A DNA stretch of 64,000 nucleotides from Lophius americanus (GCA_037951165.1 JBBDHG010000014.1:20361501-20425500); one strand, 5' to 3'; shown: positions 36,494 to 49,183, counted from the first letter of the stretch. Notes: a model not told the origin generated them from the letters alone. Program-made: numbers and translations.

Positions 36494-39400
36494 CTGGGAG
36501 GAAATGGTCGGGACATCAGAATCCAAGAAACAAGGACAGACAGACGGACCACGACCAAGAGAAGATACAAAGAGGAAGGAGGGAGAGGGAGAGGGACAGA
36601 CGTACAGACGAAGAGAGCCGTAGGGCAGAAGAATTATCAGTGAAGTCAGTTAAACCAGTCACAAGTGGCCGGTATAACAACGAAAATCAGGAGCAGCCAC
36701 TGATGCTCAAGTAGAAAAGGATTTCATGACACAGTTTTAATTAAAAATGGAAAAGTTTTTCCTTTGGTTTCACAAATTTCAGCTTTCATATATCTATATA
36801 ATGTTGTGGAAATGACCCTTGTCGACACAAACACTCAACTCGACTGAAAAGGGTGTAGTATACATGCCGGACCAGTAGCTGGAAATGCAACTTTTAAAAA
36901 CCAAAAGAAAAGAGAAGGGTCGGGCTTTTCTAGACATGACGGTCTCTGCTGATCACATTAATGGAACAGCTTCTCTATTCTTTCTTGGAGGAGCAGAATA
37001 TACAGCACTAACAAAACTTTAAAGTTTTCCAATATTTTCTTGTTGTTCTGTCTACCCCTGATATTTGGTTGAACAAGAAAAAGTCATGGCTGAGGTGGGA
37101 CTGCAGTTATAGAGTTTCTTCATGAGTTGCCCTTATATTCCTCACACGGACAGAGGAATGTTAGCATTTTAAAAAGATTGCCCGATTGTGTTGGCATTTT
37201 CAGGCCCCCTAAAGAGTTTAGTTGTGTAAACCAAAAGCCAAATCAAAGCAAAAGGTTACACTCTATGCAAAAAGTTTTGCATTGAGAATAAAAATCTCCA
37301 CAGTACAATATTCTGTTCAAATCTGATGGCAAATGTATTACTTAACTCAATAATTTGTTATACTCGATTTTACTCAAACAGCGTTAAGGAGTAGCAAAGT
37401 AAAATGTCTGAATACACTTTCATGTTGTAGCTAATCGGTCGATTAAAAACAGGGTAGAACACGGAGCAGGTCTGCCCTGTTTTGCTCCACACAGCTGACA
37501 GCAATCATCTGTTTGCTGTCTCTGCTATCTTCAGATGTGCTTGATGATCCCAGAGCACTAATGTCTCTGTAATCTCATAGCAATTTACCTGCAGCTCACA
37601 ATTAAAACAAAAGCACTTCTAGGTAATGAGTTTATGTGCAAATTGTCTACCTATCTGATATCTGTGAAATCTCCCAGCATTCTCTCACCATGCCTCTGAC
37701 CGACCCAAGCTGACATGGACTCAGACGTCACAGAACAAGAGCAGACATCGACTTCAGTACAGGGACCTCCGTCTGAGCGAGGACAGACCACGCTATGCAA
37801 AGCTGCACACCCGGACAATGCATTCAACATTGAATGAAGACTGATGAAACAAAGGATGGTTTTTCACTTACCTGTAGATATTACCTGTTACATATTAATC
37901 TCTGCTGCTGTTGTTATTTTTCTTTTTGACTTAATTTTCCTTTTGATCAGGTTTATTCTAATGAAATCCCATACCTTGTGTAAAAAGCTTTGAATAACCC
38001 ACCAAACAACCTCCAAGTTTGATATGGGATATAAAGAAAAAACCCCATTACACCCTACCTTCCTAAAAACATCATTATTTTGACAGAAGGGAGTAAAAAG
38101 TAGTTGACTCACTGATCAGCTACCAAGCTCCTCAGACACATTGCTATCATCGGCCTTTTAAATGCCACTCAAATTTGAATAATTATCTGAATAACATAAT
38201 GCAATTCAGACACAGGAATCACTGATGATTTTACAGTACTTTCAACATGACTGCACTGACTAATTGATGACCCCGTGGTTTTGATAGAGACATTAAGTTG
38301 TAATTAGAGGGGATATGAATGAATAAATTCACTAAAAGCCTCAATGATGTGTGAGATGCATCTTAATGGAATGGAGGTGGATGTGAAACAGCTTCACGTT
38401 TGTGCTGCACATAACGGAAACTTATGGAAGAGAAGCTCGGGCCTTGGAGACGTTACAGCTCTATGGGGGATGGTGAGGGAATTGACAGTAAATGGGCAGA
38501 AAACACAGCGGCTTGAGAAAGTTCACAGTGAAAACAAACAATGAATTAATAATGCCCATAAAAAACAAACTAGACAAAGTAGAACAGAAACCACCCAAAT
38601 AAAGGAACAGTTGAACATTTTGGGAAAAATCATCACATAATCTGGCTCACATATTTAAATCAAACCATCAGTATGTTGAGAAGTGGGCTTGAAAAAAAAA
38701 ACTAAAGGAAAAGGTTTAGAAGGAATAGTGAGTTCTGTTCACTCCAATGGGCCGCAGGTGAGAGGCAAAAGATCTAATGAGGCTAGCAGGGCTGTATGGA
38801 CTGGGGCTATAAGAATTTCCCAGATTTTATCTCTTTGTGTTTTGAGTTTGGTTTGGACAATAACATTTTGATTTCCTTGAAATACATGATTAAAATCCTG
38901 TTTTTTCAGATACATTTATCCATTTAATTCTGAAGTTGGTGGCTAAAATCACTTCTTTTCTATCTTCCCTTCCTGTGGAAAATAGTTGTAATTTCTGTCC
39001 ATGCCACAATGCAAAAGATGAATTTTTTCATACAAATTCCGGCCCTATCATAGCCACATTTGGGAAATTAATCAAACAAGACATCGAAGAAATAATCAAG
39101 GAAGACAAGGGTGGAAGTACTGTACTCAGAGACTCAAATCAATATAGAACCAGGATGCTCAAAATCGCGGAAGATACACGGTCATGCAAAAAGTTAAAGA
39201 ATAACCCGGTAAATACATTTATGATTACAATTGACAGCCTCCTCGTACTCTCGTTTAAATGCAACTGGATCTCACGTTAAGTGTTTGTATTCCTTTTGTA
39301 ACCATATCCCATAACACCAATCATATATAGTATTCCTAAAATACACAAAAACCCAAACCATCCCCTACTAAGACCAATTGTCTTAGTATCCAAACCATCA

Positions 39401-39600
39401 CAGAACCATTATTCAAATGTGTGGACTCTCACTTAAAAGACCTGGTGACTTCCATACCATCCTTTCTGAAGGATAATAAAGATGTACTAAACCGCCTGTG
39501 AAGCTGCACAGCAGACAAGACAACTAACTATAAATCCACTCTCCTCCACTAAACCAGTAACTACCCCCTAACTGTTATAAACAGAGCATTTGTTTATACT

Positions 39601-40100
39601 TTGTCATCTCCTAGAGCTAATCTACTCAAGCCTAAACAAAAACTCAATCACCAGAAAGAACAACATTCACTACTGAGTTCAACCACAGCCACCATGAACT
39701 TCGGCATATCCTGCAAGGAGAACCATCATTACGTGAAATCACTAAGGAACCTCCACTCTTTTCATTCAGACGTGCACCCACCGATTGTCTCCAATGGTCT
39801 CCGAAACATTGCAGACAATCTGGTTCACACCTTCCAACCTAGTAAACCCAAAGACACATGGCTTAACATCCAAGGAAACTATAGCTGCGGAAACTGCAAC
39901 CACAGCAAGAGCACCACAAACGTTGAGTTCTTCACAGACCCACACATGAGAAGAACATTTCCAATTAAGCAATTATAACATGTAACACAGCTTCAGTGGT
40001 CTACATGCTCACATGCCCCTTTGGAAAGCCATACATTGGAAAAACCAGCAGAGCACTCAAACAATGCATCTCAGAACAGAAAACGGGGTTGTTACCTACC
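39601..40100 (+). pseudogene. Penelope-like C-terminus with GIY-YIG nuclease, frameshifted
   Basis: The upstream frame reads SCGNCNHSKSTTNVEFF then TDPHMRRTFPIKQ and stops. The nuclease continues in another frame as ITCNTASVVYMLTCPFGKPY, then IGKTSRALKQCISEQKTGLL. The conserved Tyr pair, CP.G and YIGKT.R..L are all visible, so this is a GIY-YIG fold of the retroelement type. The frameshift lies near 39961-39972. Confidence 0.7.
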
Positions 40101-40454
40101 CAACTTACTCACTCAGAGAGAGATGTACTGGATCTCCACAACACAACACCAAGACATCTGCTGGACTGAATGATGACTTTACCTTAGAAATATCTTCTCT
40201 GAACGGACTTCCAGCTACAATAACACACACATTCTGAATTGTGACCATACCTACATGCCGGGGACCTCGGTCCCCTCAGGACACACCCACTGGGACCAAC
40301 CACACAGCGCTTCCTGGTTATCTATTACTTTCATCTAACCATACTTCCTATTTTTTCATCTCATCCTCATCTTGTGAAATTGTGAGCCAACTTTGAAGCA
40401 CCGAATATAATTGGCTGGACATCAAACTATAACCTCCACTAATCCTCTCTTATT

Positions 40455-40492
40455 TCTCTGAAGAAGGCTCCACAAGGCGAAACTTTAGCAGA
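40455..40492 (+). ncRNA. possible hammerhead ribozyme remnant at the Penelope 3' end
   Basis: Contains ctgaaga at 40458-40464 and gaaac at 40479-40483 around a short possible stem (gct/ggc). A hammerhead core is CUGAUGA, stem II, GAAA. One core base differs (A for U) and stem II is weak, so it is probably inactive. Penelope-like elements are known to carry such ribozymes. Confidence 0.35.
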
Positions 40493-41451
40493 AGTTGGAA
40501 TAAAGAACATTTACATTGGAGTTATTAAGATCTGTTTACTTGCACGGGTTGTTTTTTGTTAGAGGAAGACGCGTCCACTCCACCCACCCTACTGTGACAT
40601 TTCAGCTATGGAAATTCTTCAAATCTCTCTCAAAAAAAATTATTTTCATGATTTAACCTTCAAAACCTAAAATATAAACCAGTAAAAATTATATTCCTGT
40701 AGCGTTTTAAGATGAATTTAAATACTGTATAAAGAGAATTGTTTATGATTTAAAAAATGACTTCAACTGGTAACCAAAATTAAATTAAGTATTTTAGACA
40801 TAGGTTAGACTCAAAAATACTTAATTAGTTATAGTTAAGTTCATCAACAATATCCTTTAACAGTGCATAATTAGACCTTCAATCAAAAAGTAAAATTCTA
40901 ACTCCAGAGATTTGTCATATCTCTTTCAAAATTAATTACTCACAACATCGATTTTAGACTCAATAGAGCTTAATTTAATTGTGTTTCACCAGTGTACATT
41001 ATTTTTACAGGTACATACACAGGAGCACAATCTCGTGATTCCTGTTATTGGATTGCACCGCACATCTTGATCAGGAGCTCCATGGCCAGCAGGGAATCAC
41101 CGGGATGCAAAAAATGAGGAACACCAGCGATGAGAGGAAACTTCTGGCTTGAACTCTTGTTTGCTATGAGGATTTCTGCCCCTCTTTATGACTTATATAC
41201 TTCTCAGAGTATTAAAATGATAAGCATTTGCCTTTTAGTCTCAGTAATAGTGTCTTATTTTGCAGTTACTTATGCACAAAAAATAGCCAAACCACAGTAC
41301 AAAACAAGTCTTTACCGTGCCAATGATTTCCAATTCTTATGATGACTACTCATGAGCCTTTGTAGGACTTTTCCAAGGTGCATAAAAGCCCCTGTTCATT
41401 ACAGCCCTGCCCAGATAGAGGGGTCCCTTACCAGCCATGACTGAGACTCAC

Positions 41452-41586
41452 TTGGGCGTGAGGCGAGGGTCTCCATAGGGAGCATAGGGAGACATGTTTA
41501 AGAGGAACTCCTTGGGCGGGTAGGAACTCCATCGCTGTTGCACGTTGCTGCTGTCATTGTTATTCCAAAAGTCTCTGTCTAGATCA
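41452..41586 (-). CDS. syt7: syt7 linker cassette exon A (45 codons)
   Basis: A 135-bp cassette reading DLDRDFWNNNDSSNVQQRW then SSYPPKEFLLNMSPYAPYGD then PRLTPK. I recognise this as an alternatively spliced insert in the linker between the membrane anchor and C2A of long synaptotagmin-7 isoforms. The acceptor ends GTCAAAG after a CT-rich tract and the donor is a perfect gtgagt. It starts and ends in phase 2, so skipping it keeps frame. Joined to the previous exon it forms AAT (Asn); if skipped, the same codon becomes Lys with the distal exon. It has no predicted fold and is rich in Asn, Tyr and Pro. The conserved aromatic/proline pattern suggests a binding motif (inference). Confidence 0.85.
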
Positions 41587-42599
41587 CTTTGACCAGTAAG
41601 AGAGATGGAAAGGAAAGACAGGTAGGAAACAATCAGAGACATTCATAAAGGAGAATGAAACTCCAGATTATAGATGTGTTGAGAAACAAGGAAGAGAAAA
41701 CATCACAAAACATTAGGACACACTTTCATAAATTCAAAGGCTTTGGAGAGAGTGTAAATAAACAGGACAAGTAATGGATACATTAATGTGTGTTCATTAA
41801 ATGTAAGATGATTGCAAAATTCTTTGTATATTTCATTTTATATACATTTTTTTGGATATTGCTGGACTAAACCCACTGTAGCATTACACATTGGTGAATG
41901 ACAAAACATCCTGCATGGACACATTGCAAGATTTATCACTCTGTCAGGAATTTTAAATCAAGTAAAGTCAATAAAAATCTGAGCTTATTGCAAGAGCACA
42001 CATGGCATATGACCTATGTGAAAATAGTAACAAAGGAGTAACATTAATGACAAACTGTTGTCATCAATCAGCTGCTTTAACCTTTAACAGAGCAGAAAAC
42101 AACATTAAATCAAGGTTTCCAGTAAAGTTTTCTAAAGAAGACTTTACTGCAGAGATGATTTATACCAGCAATCTTGAAGGATAAATTGATTTCAAAATAC
42201 AGATATATTCGAGCATGTATAAAAAAAATATGTCATTCACTTGTTGTCCGCAGCCGTGGATAACACTGTTTAATGTCCTCGAACAATGTATGTAGCCTAT
42301 ATGTGACTGTTTGTGACACGCCTGGACCTGTTTTGAGTCTTTTTTAGTCGATGTAATTTTGAATGTACTCCCAGTCCTTCACTTAGAGAGACACACTACT
42401 TTTCCGCAGTGAGTAAAATTCAACATCTATAATAAATGAAGAATATTAAGATATAAGAAAGCCTTCAGGGTACCATATCATGGTGGACATTTCAGATCAT
42501 GTAGCGGTGGTACAAGATTAGCTTTCTGTTGAGAAACACTTATTACCACACCATGGATCATTTCCATATGCCTCCATCTAAATGCTCCCTGACACCTAC

Positions 42600-42679
42600 T
42601 TGATGGCTTTATTTTCCCCTCGACCTCTCACGGAATCAGGAGAGCTGGCAGCTTCAACCCCGGGCTTATTTCTCTTTCC
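42600..42679 (-). CDS. syt7: syt7 exon: juxtamembrane GKR...KAIK segment
   Basis: Translates to GKRNKPGVEAASS, then PDSVRGRGENKAI plus AA of a split Lys/Asn codon. The length (80 bp, 26 codons plus 2) and the anchor residues GKR, PDS, RGR and KAIK match the cytosolic segment right after the transmembrane region in synaptotagmin-7. The acceptor is CTTACAG, directly before GGA (phase 0). The donor is gtaggt after ATCAA (phase 2). Reading through the donor would meet TAG at once, which supports the junction. All four linker cassettes and the distal constitutive exon begin in the matching phase, so this exon is the donor hub for alternative linker splicing. Confidence 0.87.
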
Positions 42680-44397
42680 CTGTAAGGAGACGAGAGACAG
42701 ACAGAGAGCGATTAGCACCATGGATCTTACAGCCATGTCTTGATTTGTGTTTACAAAAGCATTTTTGCAAGGGAAATGCTCATTATTGAGGCTTTAGAAG
42801 GTCAACCTGGAAGGTTCCAGACATGTTGTAAAATAAGATAGATGAGGAAAGCAACAATCGGATGACTGAAGATTCAAATGTAAAGAAAGACTACTTTACT
42901 ACAATGAGATGCACAAACACACACTGTCACATGCACAAACATGTCTTCACAAAGGTACAAAGGAAACGCACATATGGAATCATGCACGTAAAAATAATTC
43001 ACATTCACGCAAACATTTTTTCAAAAAATTTGAGAATGGTTTAAAACCGGGAGACATGTAAAACTAAACATCCATTAAAATACAGCATACAAAGTTCCTC
43101 CTATTGCTATAACTGATTCGAGATTCCTAATCAGCTGCTTACAGTTGTAATACAGTAGATGGTCCTTCACATCTAATAAGTTGGGTCTAGGTGGGAATTG
43201 TGAAACCAGATCTACAATGTTCCATGAGGACCGGATAGTTGTCATTTCTCCTTCATATTTTTGATGCCAGTTTAGACTCAATTTCTGGCTGACATGAACA
43301 AAATCAGATTTTTGTGCTCAAACGTGACACAGCTCTGTTTTTCCCCGTAAACAGCACCGATGAAATGCAATCTTTCATTTGTGGTCCGGAATCAGGTATG
43401 TATCCGATACCAGCTTATTAGCAGCAGTGTGAACAGTCCGATCAGGATTGATGTGGCTTTTCCCCGACTCATCATGCTCACGTCACTATTTAATCATCAC
43501 GCATTGAAAGCTAGAAAAAAGCTGAAGACGTCAAATATACAATAACAAGTTGGAGAACAGACTACTGTTACAACACGAAGAAAATGCACTCTGGATTAAG
43601 GTTAAAGCAATTTCTCTACAGTACACTATTACAGATCTAGAGCTGTAAATTTAGCTTCAGAACTATACAAAACATTTGTTTAACCAAAGACAGAAAATTT
43701 AAAGGAAGGAAGTGAAAATATTATGTATTACACATTTATAACATATTATCTACACTACAAACACCACATTTTACTTTTGAATACATACATTTAAAAACTC
43801 AGATTTTATAGAAACTTGTATTGGCTTAGCTTCAGTGAAATTTGAAATTCAGTAGAAACTAACAAATTGTAAAACATTTGAATCAATACATTGCATTTAT
43901 CTATGTATTGTCTATAACCGAGCATCCTTGCAGGTTTACAGACGTTGGCGGGTTGGGGGTGGGTTAGAGCCCGATGAATTGGGCGAATTGGGCAAGAGGA
44001 AGGGGAAAGTCGGCAGCTTTCAGGGCAAACACACAGAAATAAACATGTTACAGTAAATGACCCAACCAAAACACTTTACACCAATTCACAATGAGCATGG
44101 AAAACAAAAAATAGAATAAGAAGATTAGACTTTAGAGATTAGACTAGGTTTGGTCACCGTATGTTAAATGATATTGATGAAGTGAGAATTATTTACTTTC
44201 ATTACGTCTTTAAGCAGCTCTTAGTCCTTTTTCACTCCTGCACTCTCAACACAGCTGCTTTTGATTTTACAAGAACTATCAAAAATAGCAGTATGCACTT
44301 AAGAATTTATTAATTGAAGAGTCCTTCACTCTTCATCAAAACTACAACATTTCAACAACACACTCAGCATTAACAGTTACCAATAACCCCCAAAAGA

Positions 44398-44520
44398 AGA
44401 GAACATCCATCCATCCTTCATCAATCTGTTCTATAACCACTTATACTGCGAAGAGTCGGGGTGGGGCTGGAGCCTATCCCAGCTGAGAATTGGCGAGAGG
44501 CCCTGATAAGTTTCCAGTGT
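44398..44520 (-). repeat. Rpt-B 3' fragment
   Basis: Contains ttctataaccacttatactg, ggggctggagcctatccc and agctgagaattggcgagagg, the reverse complement of the 3' part of the repeat at 6490-7135. The rest is missing. Confidence 0.7.
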
Positions 44521-44611
44521 ATCAGGTCAACACTACTTAGCACTACTCCTAAAGCAAACAGCTTCAATTCAAAATACAGTCTTGCACTTTGATTTTAAAT
44601 TATTGAAACTA

Positions 44612-44840
44612 AGCCTATGCCGTCATCCCCAGCTGCAAGGGTATATCCCCGAAAAGTCCCCAATCTCCTGCGTTGTACATAATCCCACAGAGTTAACTCC
44701 TCAAAATAAATGGGAATTTAGGATCTGGAGCTTTTCATTTAAAAAAATAAAAGCATGGTGAGTTAAATATGAAATAGTGGAGTAAAATATGATTATGATG
44801 ATTAATATTTAGTAGTTAGATATCCTCGAGTTGAGACCTT
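44612..44840 (+). repeat. Rpt-A, 5' fragment
   Basis: Starts gcctatgccgtcatcccc, then gggtatatccccgaaaagtc, then degraded agtaaaatatgat and ctcgagttgag words. It is truncated after about one unit. Its head matches the heads at 8270 and (inverted) 26440. Confidence 0.65.
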
Positions 44841-45004
44841 TGTGTGCAGTCACATCTTCTGTCGTGTATCCTCTCAGTTCACATGCTGTGATTGTTTCTT
44901 TTTCAAGGGCTACGTTTTTAGTTCTGAGGTCACCTGACCTACATTTCTTAGGACTACGAAAGACTCTGAAGACACCAGTATGGAGAGAACATACATTTAT
45001 ACAT

Positions 45005-45110
45005 TCTTGGTCCTATGTATGCATGTATGTATGTACATATATACATATATGGGCGTTTCTCTATCTATGTATATATATTTATACATTTATCCATCTATGT
45101 ATATAAGATG
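45005..45110. repeat. ATGT/ATAT-rich imperfect tract
   Basis: Diverged tetranucleotide-like stretch of tatgtatgtatgtacatata type. It is not coding. Confidence 0.7.
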
Positions 45111-45236
45111 TCCTGTTACATAGTATGTCTAAAATTTCTGGCACCTTTAGAATGTCTGTTTGTTGTGGCTTATGTAACGATTAAATTTCCCCTTTAGGGA
45201 TAAATTAAGTTCCTATCTATCTATCTATCTATCTAT
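45110..45236 (+). mobile_element. LINE-like 3' tail with (CTAT)n
   Basis: Reads ttaaatttcccctttaggga then taaattaagttcc directly before six CTAT units (45213-45236). Fish LINE copies often end this way (an aatttccc...gggat-aataaag block followed by a tetranucleotide). No coding remnant is visible. Confidence 0.4.
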
Positions 45237-47804
45237 GAATTCTACTGTAACAATTGCTAACGCATTCAAAGTATACTTATTTATCATGTCACATCTCATA
45301 TGTGTACAAATCTCATTTTCAATAGCGAGCGCCCACATTAACCACCACACAAGACACACAATGGAGCAATCACGCCGGTAAAAATAATATTACAGTCAAG
45401 GACTCATACAAAGATGCATTTCTTACAGGTAAGAATATGCTATCAGGCGCAGCTCATCCATCATTAAACGTAACCATAAAATCTTGAGGAGGCTGGAGAT
45501 GAGAAGGTGGAGAAGCTTTGCCGAGAAAGAGTGGGAGGATGTCAGACAGAGAAAGGATGATGAAGAAGAGGGGGAGAAACAGGAGTAAGATGATGGAGAA
45601 CAGGGGCAAATGAGAAAGCAAAGGTAAAAGACGTAGGGGGGCTTATACACAATCAGAATTATGAATGCACCATAGCAGCAGAGAGGAACTCAGAAAAGCT
45701 CCAGCTGAAGGGACGAGAGGGACAGAACACGTTCCCTGTTTGGGGCTGGGTGGCCCTGTTTGTCTCCGGAGCGTCCTCCTGCTGTTTGTCACACAAACAC
45801 ACATGTTCAACACCAACCAGCATTCCCTTTTTTTCCTGCCTGTCTGAATGCATCTGTGGCTGTTTCTGCCTCTGCATCTCACTTCCCACCTCTTCCTCCC
45901 ACTCTCCTCCCTCTTCCACTCTACAAAGCATCCAACTGCAAGAGAGCACTTCCAGACAGCTTCATCTGTTCTGGAGAAAATGTTCTCAGATGAATTCTAT
46001 TTCTTTTTTTTAGCCAGAAATGTGTCATTCACATATAAAACACAAGTAATACTGTATATGCCAAGCACTCTAAAATATTTAGATTTTCTTTTACTTATAT
46101 GGCACTGCTGCAGAAAATGTCAAAACAAATGAGAAAGCGTCACCTCCAGCAATAACAAATCTTCTTTTTTTCCACTGTTTTCATGAATTTTGCAGCCAAA
46201 ATCATTCATCTGGATGATATCAATAGCTCTATAACAAACATTTTATTTTCTGATAGATTTCCCCTCTTTGGTTTTTTTATTTTATTTTCCTGTATGCCTT
46301 AATTTGTTTACCCTTAATAGGTTACACACATAAAACAAACAAAATATAATAATATGGACAAATAGACAACCGTAGCAAGGACTATGTAGGTGAACCTACA
46401 GGGATAGCAGAGACGATAGAGGGATGATCTTGGAAAAAGAAAGAAGTGACATTCCGACAAGGACATGGAGATAAAGTGACAAAGGGACAAATACAAACCA
46501 GACAACTCAGTATAAAAGGAGAAGGAAGGTGACACAAAAACAGAGCTGGAGACATAGATAGTAAGAGGGTAAACAAAGATAAGAGATGGTCAGCTTCAGT
46601 GGGTCTGGCTACTTCAAAGCACTGATAGATATTTAAATTTTAAGGAGAAACCAGTATAGCCTTGTGGTGACATACAGGAAAGTATTCAATTGTGCTCGTT
46701 TATTTTTTCTCTGAAAAGTCAAGTGAACTTTTAATTTGTTTATGTTTGATCAACAGCACTGCAGCGGTCACTCCTCAAACACAGAGTCCAGCAGAGATTA
46801 GGAATCGGGACAGACGGGAGGCAGAGAGAGGAGGAAATGCCAACAGATGAAAATGTATGGGGGGAATGGGAGATGTTACAGCAGTAGCTAATAGCTCCGA
46901 GTGATACTCATTTACATATGAATCATTAGCATGGCACTGAAGGCTGGAGGCAGGAAGTCATGATGCACACACAAAGCTCAGAGTGCAGAAATCCATGTTT
47001 ACAGAGAACACTATGGTCTCTAATCATTTTACTGTCATGGCCAAACATACAGCCTCTCTCTAGTTCCGTGTGCCAGAGAGCAGAGCAATGAAAGAAATGA
47101 AAAAACAGAAAAACAAAACAAACAAACAAAAAACATATTTAACAATACATAGCAGGCAGTCACTTCATACACCTATTACAAGGTCATGAAAGACATCCAC
47201 ACAGCTGTAATTAGTCTTCAAGGCTTACAAGGCTTTTCAGAAACATTTCAATAAAGAATGTAATTGACTGTAGAATGCCATACCTTCATAAAAGTCATTT
47301 TCCCACAATCACAGGCAGAGTGGACATAGTGTATTTTCTGTACAGACTACAGAGTCTGTAGCACTGAGCAGCAAATATTTTAAAGTAACAAAAGGTTAAA
47401 TTTATTCAGGAATACTTCAATTAAGTAATTCTTGCTTTGACACAATTCTTTCTTAATTTTGGAAAATATTTTTTTGAGGAAATTTCATCCTGTTTAATAA
47501 GGTCCATTTATGTTACATTTACACCTTATATATTTGAGTCTTTTTATCAATGGGAATTCTATTTTGTAGAAATATATATTTAAATTACTTTCTGGTAAGA
47601 TATGGACAAAGGAGGGACTTTATTTGCATGTATTAAAAGCTCTGCTTCCTTTTATTATTATTTAATTTCTGGGTTAAAAGTTTATTGGTCTAAATCCGGG
47701 CTGTTCGGTCTGCATTCCTGCCTCGAATAGCAAATACAGATCAAATAATATTGGTTTTGAAAGAAAGTTATAACTTGTATTTCATACACATCTGTGAGAA
47801 AAAA

Positions 47805-47865
47805 AATGATAAGTCAATAACAATAATAACATTATTGTTATTATTGTTATTATAGTTATGGATAA
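47805..47865. repeat. AT-rich self-complementary tract
   Basis: aacaataataacattattgt followed by tattattgttattat: the two halves are inverted relative to each other and could form a hairpin. Confidence 0.75.
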
Positions 47866-48134
47866 CAATAATAGTTACGGACTAATAACATTAGTTACAG
47901 GACTAATAAAATTAGTCCATAACCCTAATGATATAATGAAACTGAAAAGTTCATAGATGTTTACACAGATATGTTATCTCCTCTCATCCCCCTGAAGTAC
48001 AGGATACATTTATTAGCTATCATCTCACAATGCCCTTTTACCCTAATTGCCGTTGACATTTTTACATTTGGTACATATCATTATGTACAATATCACATAC
48101 TAACAATATGTAATGTGCAACCAACATCATAAAA

Positions 48135-48186
48135 TATCATATCATGTCATATCATGTCATGTCATGTCATGTCATATATCATATCA
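48135..48186. repeat. ATCATGTC / ATGTC tandem repeat
   Basis: Short imperfect array of atcatatc and catgt units, about 50 bp. Confidence 0.85.
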
Positions 48187-48679
48187 AAAGTAATATTTAT
48201 GTTACGCATCCTTAAATAACAAAATTATATTGTGCATGGTGGATCGAACTTGGCTTACTACACATAATATATATTCCAAACTTAATAATTGTCCATCAAA
48301 TACAGCAATTACCTGATAATTAGTTAGTAGAACAAATAATGCGAAAGAAGAAAAATAAATTGAAAGACAACGATAGTTACAGATTTTAATGAATCCAACA
48401 ATTAAAAAATAAAAACATCTAAAAATTCGAGGAACAATGTGACAGCAGTATATTAATTTTAGAATTACCAAAAACAACAGCAAAAAACAAAAACAAAAAC
48501 CCTGGCAGTGAGTGACATGTAATTGATCAGTCATTTATCTTTTTTAGCTATTGATGATAAATATTTTTTTACATGCAGATTTCCACAAAACAAATCAAAA
48601 AACTATGCGTTTAGAAGGAAGGTTTTTAACGCCAATGAAGATCATGGGTAAAAAACCTCCCAACCCTCCGGTTGATCTA

Positions 48680-49183
48680 TGAACAGTCTGATATCAGACA
48701 GGCAAAGAAAATATTGTCCCACCAAAATCACATTCTGCAACAAGAGTTCAAGCTCTTACCTTCTGGCAGCTGATTCAAGGTCCCAAACTGCAGACTGATC
48801 CACTATAGACATTTATTCTTACCCAGGTCCATTATGCTCCTCAACAGTATCTCCTAGTTCGGGCTCATTCAACCATACAATATGTGAACCATCACATGTA
48901 CAATATGTATTTCTATGCAATATACTATTACTTGTGCAATACTCACCTCAGCACTGAAGCTCTTGTGCTTGTGTATATATACAGTATGTGTGTTTGTCCT
49001 GTATGGATTGTATGTTATGTAATATTGATTACAGTGAAATCATTGCATGTCTACTTGCTATTATGTTCTGTTTATTTGTCGTTGGACGAAGTCCAGAACT
49101 AATATCCCTTCTGGGACAATAACAATATATCTTATCTTATCTTACCCTACCTTACCTTAACTTACCATATCTTATCTAATCTT
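48680..49183 (+). mobile_element. LINE 3' end with (CTTAT)n tail
   Basis: The 5' part contains agttcaagctcttaccttct and ggcagctgattcaaggtccc, resembling the C-terminal coding end of a fish non-LTR element (LPSGRRFR-type). It is followed by a TG/TA-rich 3' region, then cttctgggacaataacaata and a CTTAT/CTTAC array from 49131. Frames are broken. The clade is not assigned. Confidence 0.5.

Larger units (their letters stand above)
38985..40535 (+). mobile_element. Penelope-like retroelement, decayed
   Basis: Parts appear in the right order. First, IKEDKGGSTVLRDSNQY with KKLKNNP (DKGG at 39104-39115), the segment upstream of the Penelope reverse transcriptase. Next, SIPKIHKNPNHPLLRPIV near 39329. 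Next, CVDSHLKDLVTSIPSFLKD with NKDVLNRL (39418-39500). Last, a C-terminal region with an SCGNCNHSK zinc-knuckle-like stretch and a GIY-YIG nuclease: VVYMLTCPFGKPYIGKTS (about 39996-40049). Several frameshifts, stops and an internal deletion of most RT palm motifs make it dead. The 3' end carries a hammerhead-like motif. Lineage within Penelope elements is not assigned. Confidence 0.72.
36494..41451 (-). other. syt7 intron between cassettes A and B
   Basis: Dominated by a degraded Penelope-like element at 38985-40535. I recognise nothing else in 36.5-38.9 kb; a weak exon-like stretch at 37689-37840 was rejected because its two splice phases do not match. 40.55-41.45 kb is AT-rich and has no recognisable element. 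Confidence 0.6.

Noticed and set aside
37689..37840. Possible minus-strand exon between an acceptor at 37841 and a gtgaga donor
   Set aside because: It starts in phase 2 and ends in phase 1, so it cannot join the syt7 cassettes in frame, and the peptide resembles nothing I know.
45643..46132. Cluster of overlapping ORFs on both strands
   Set aside because: Several frames are open at once, with no splice signals matching syt7 phases and no recognisable motif.
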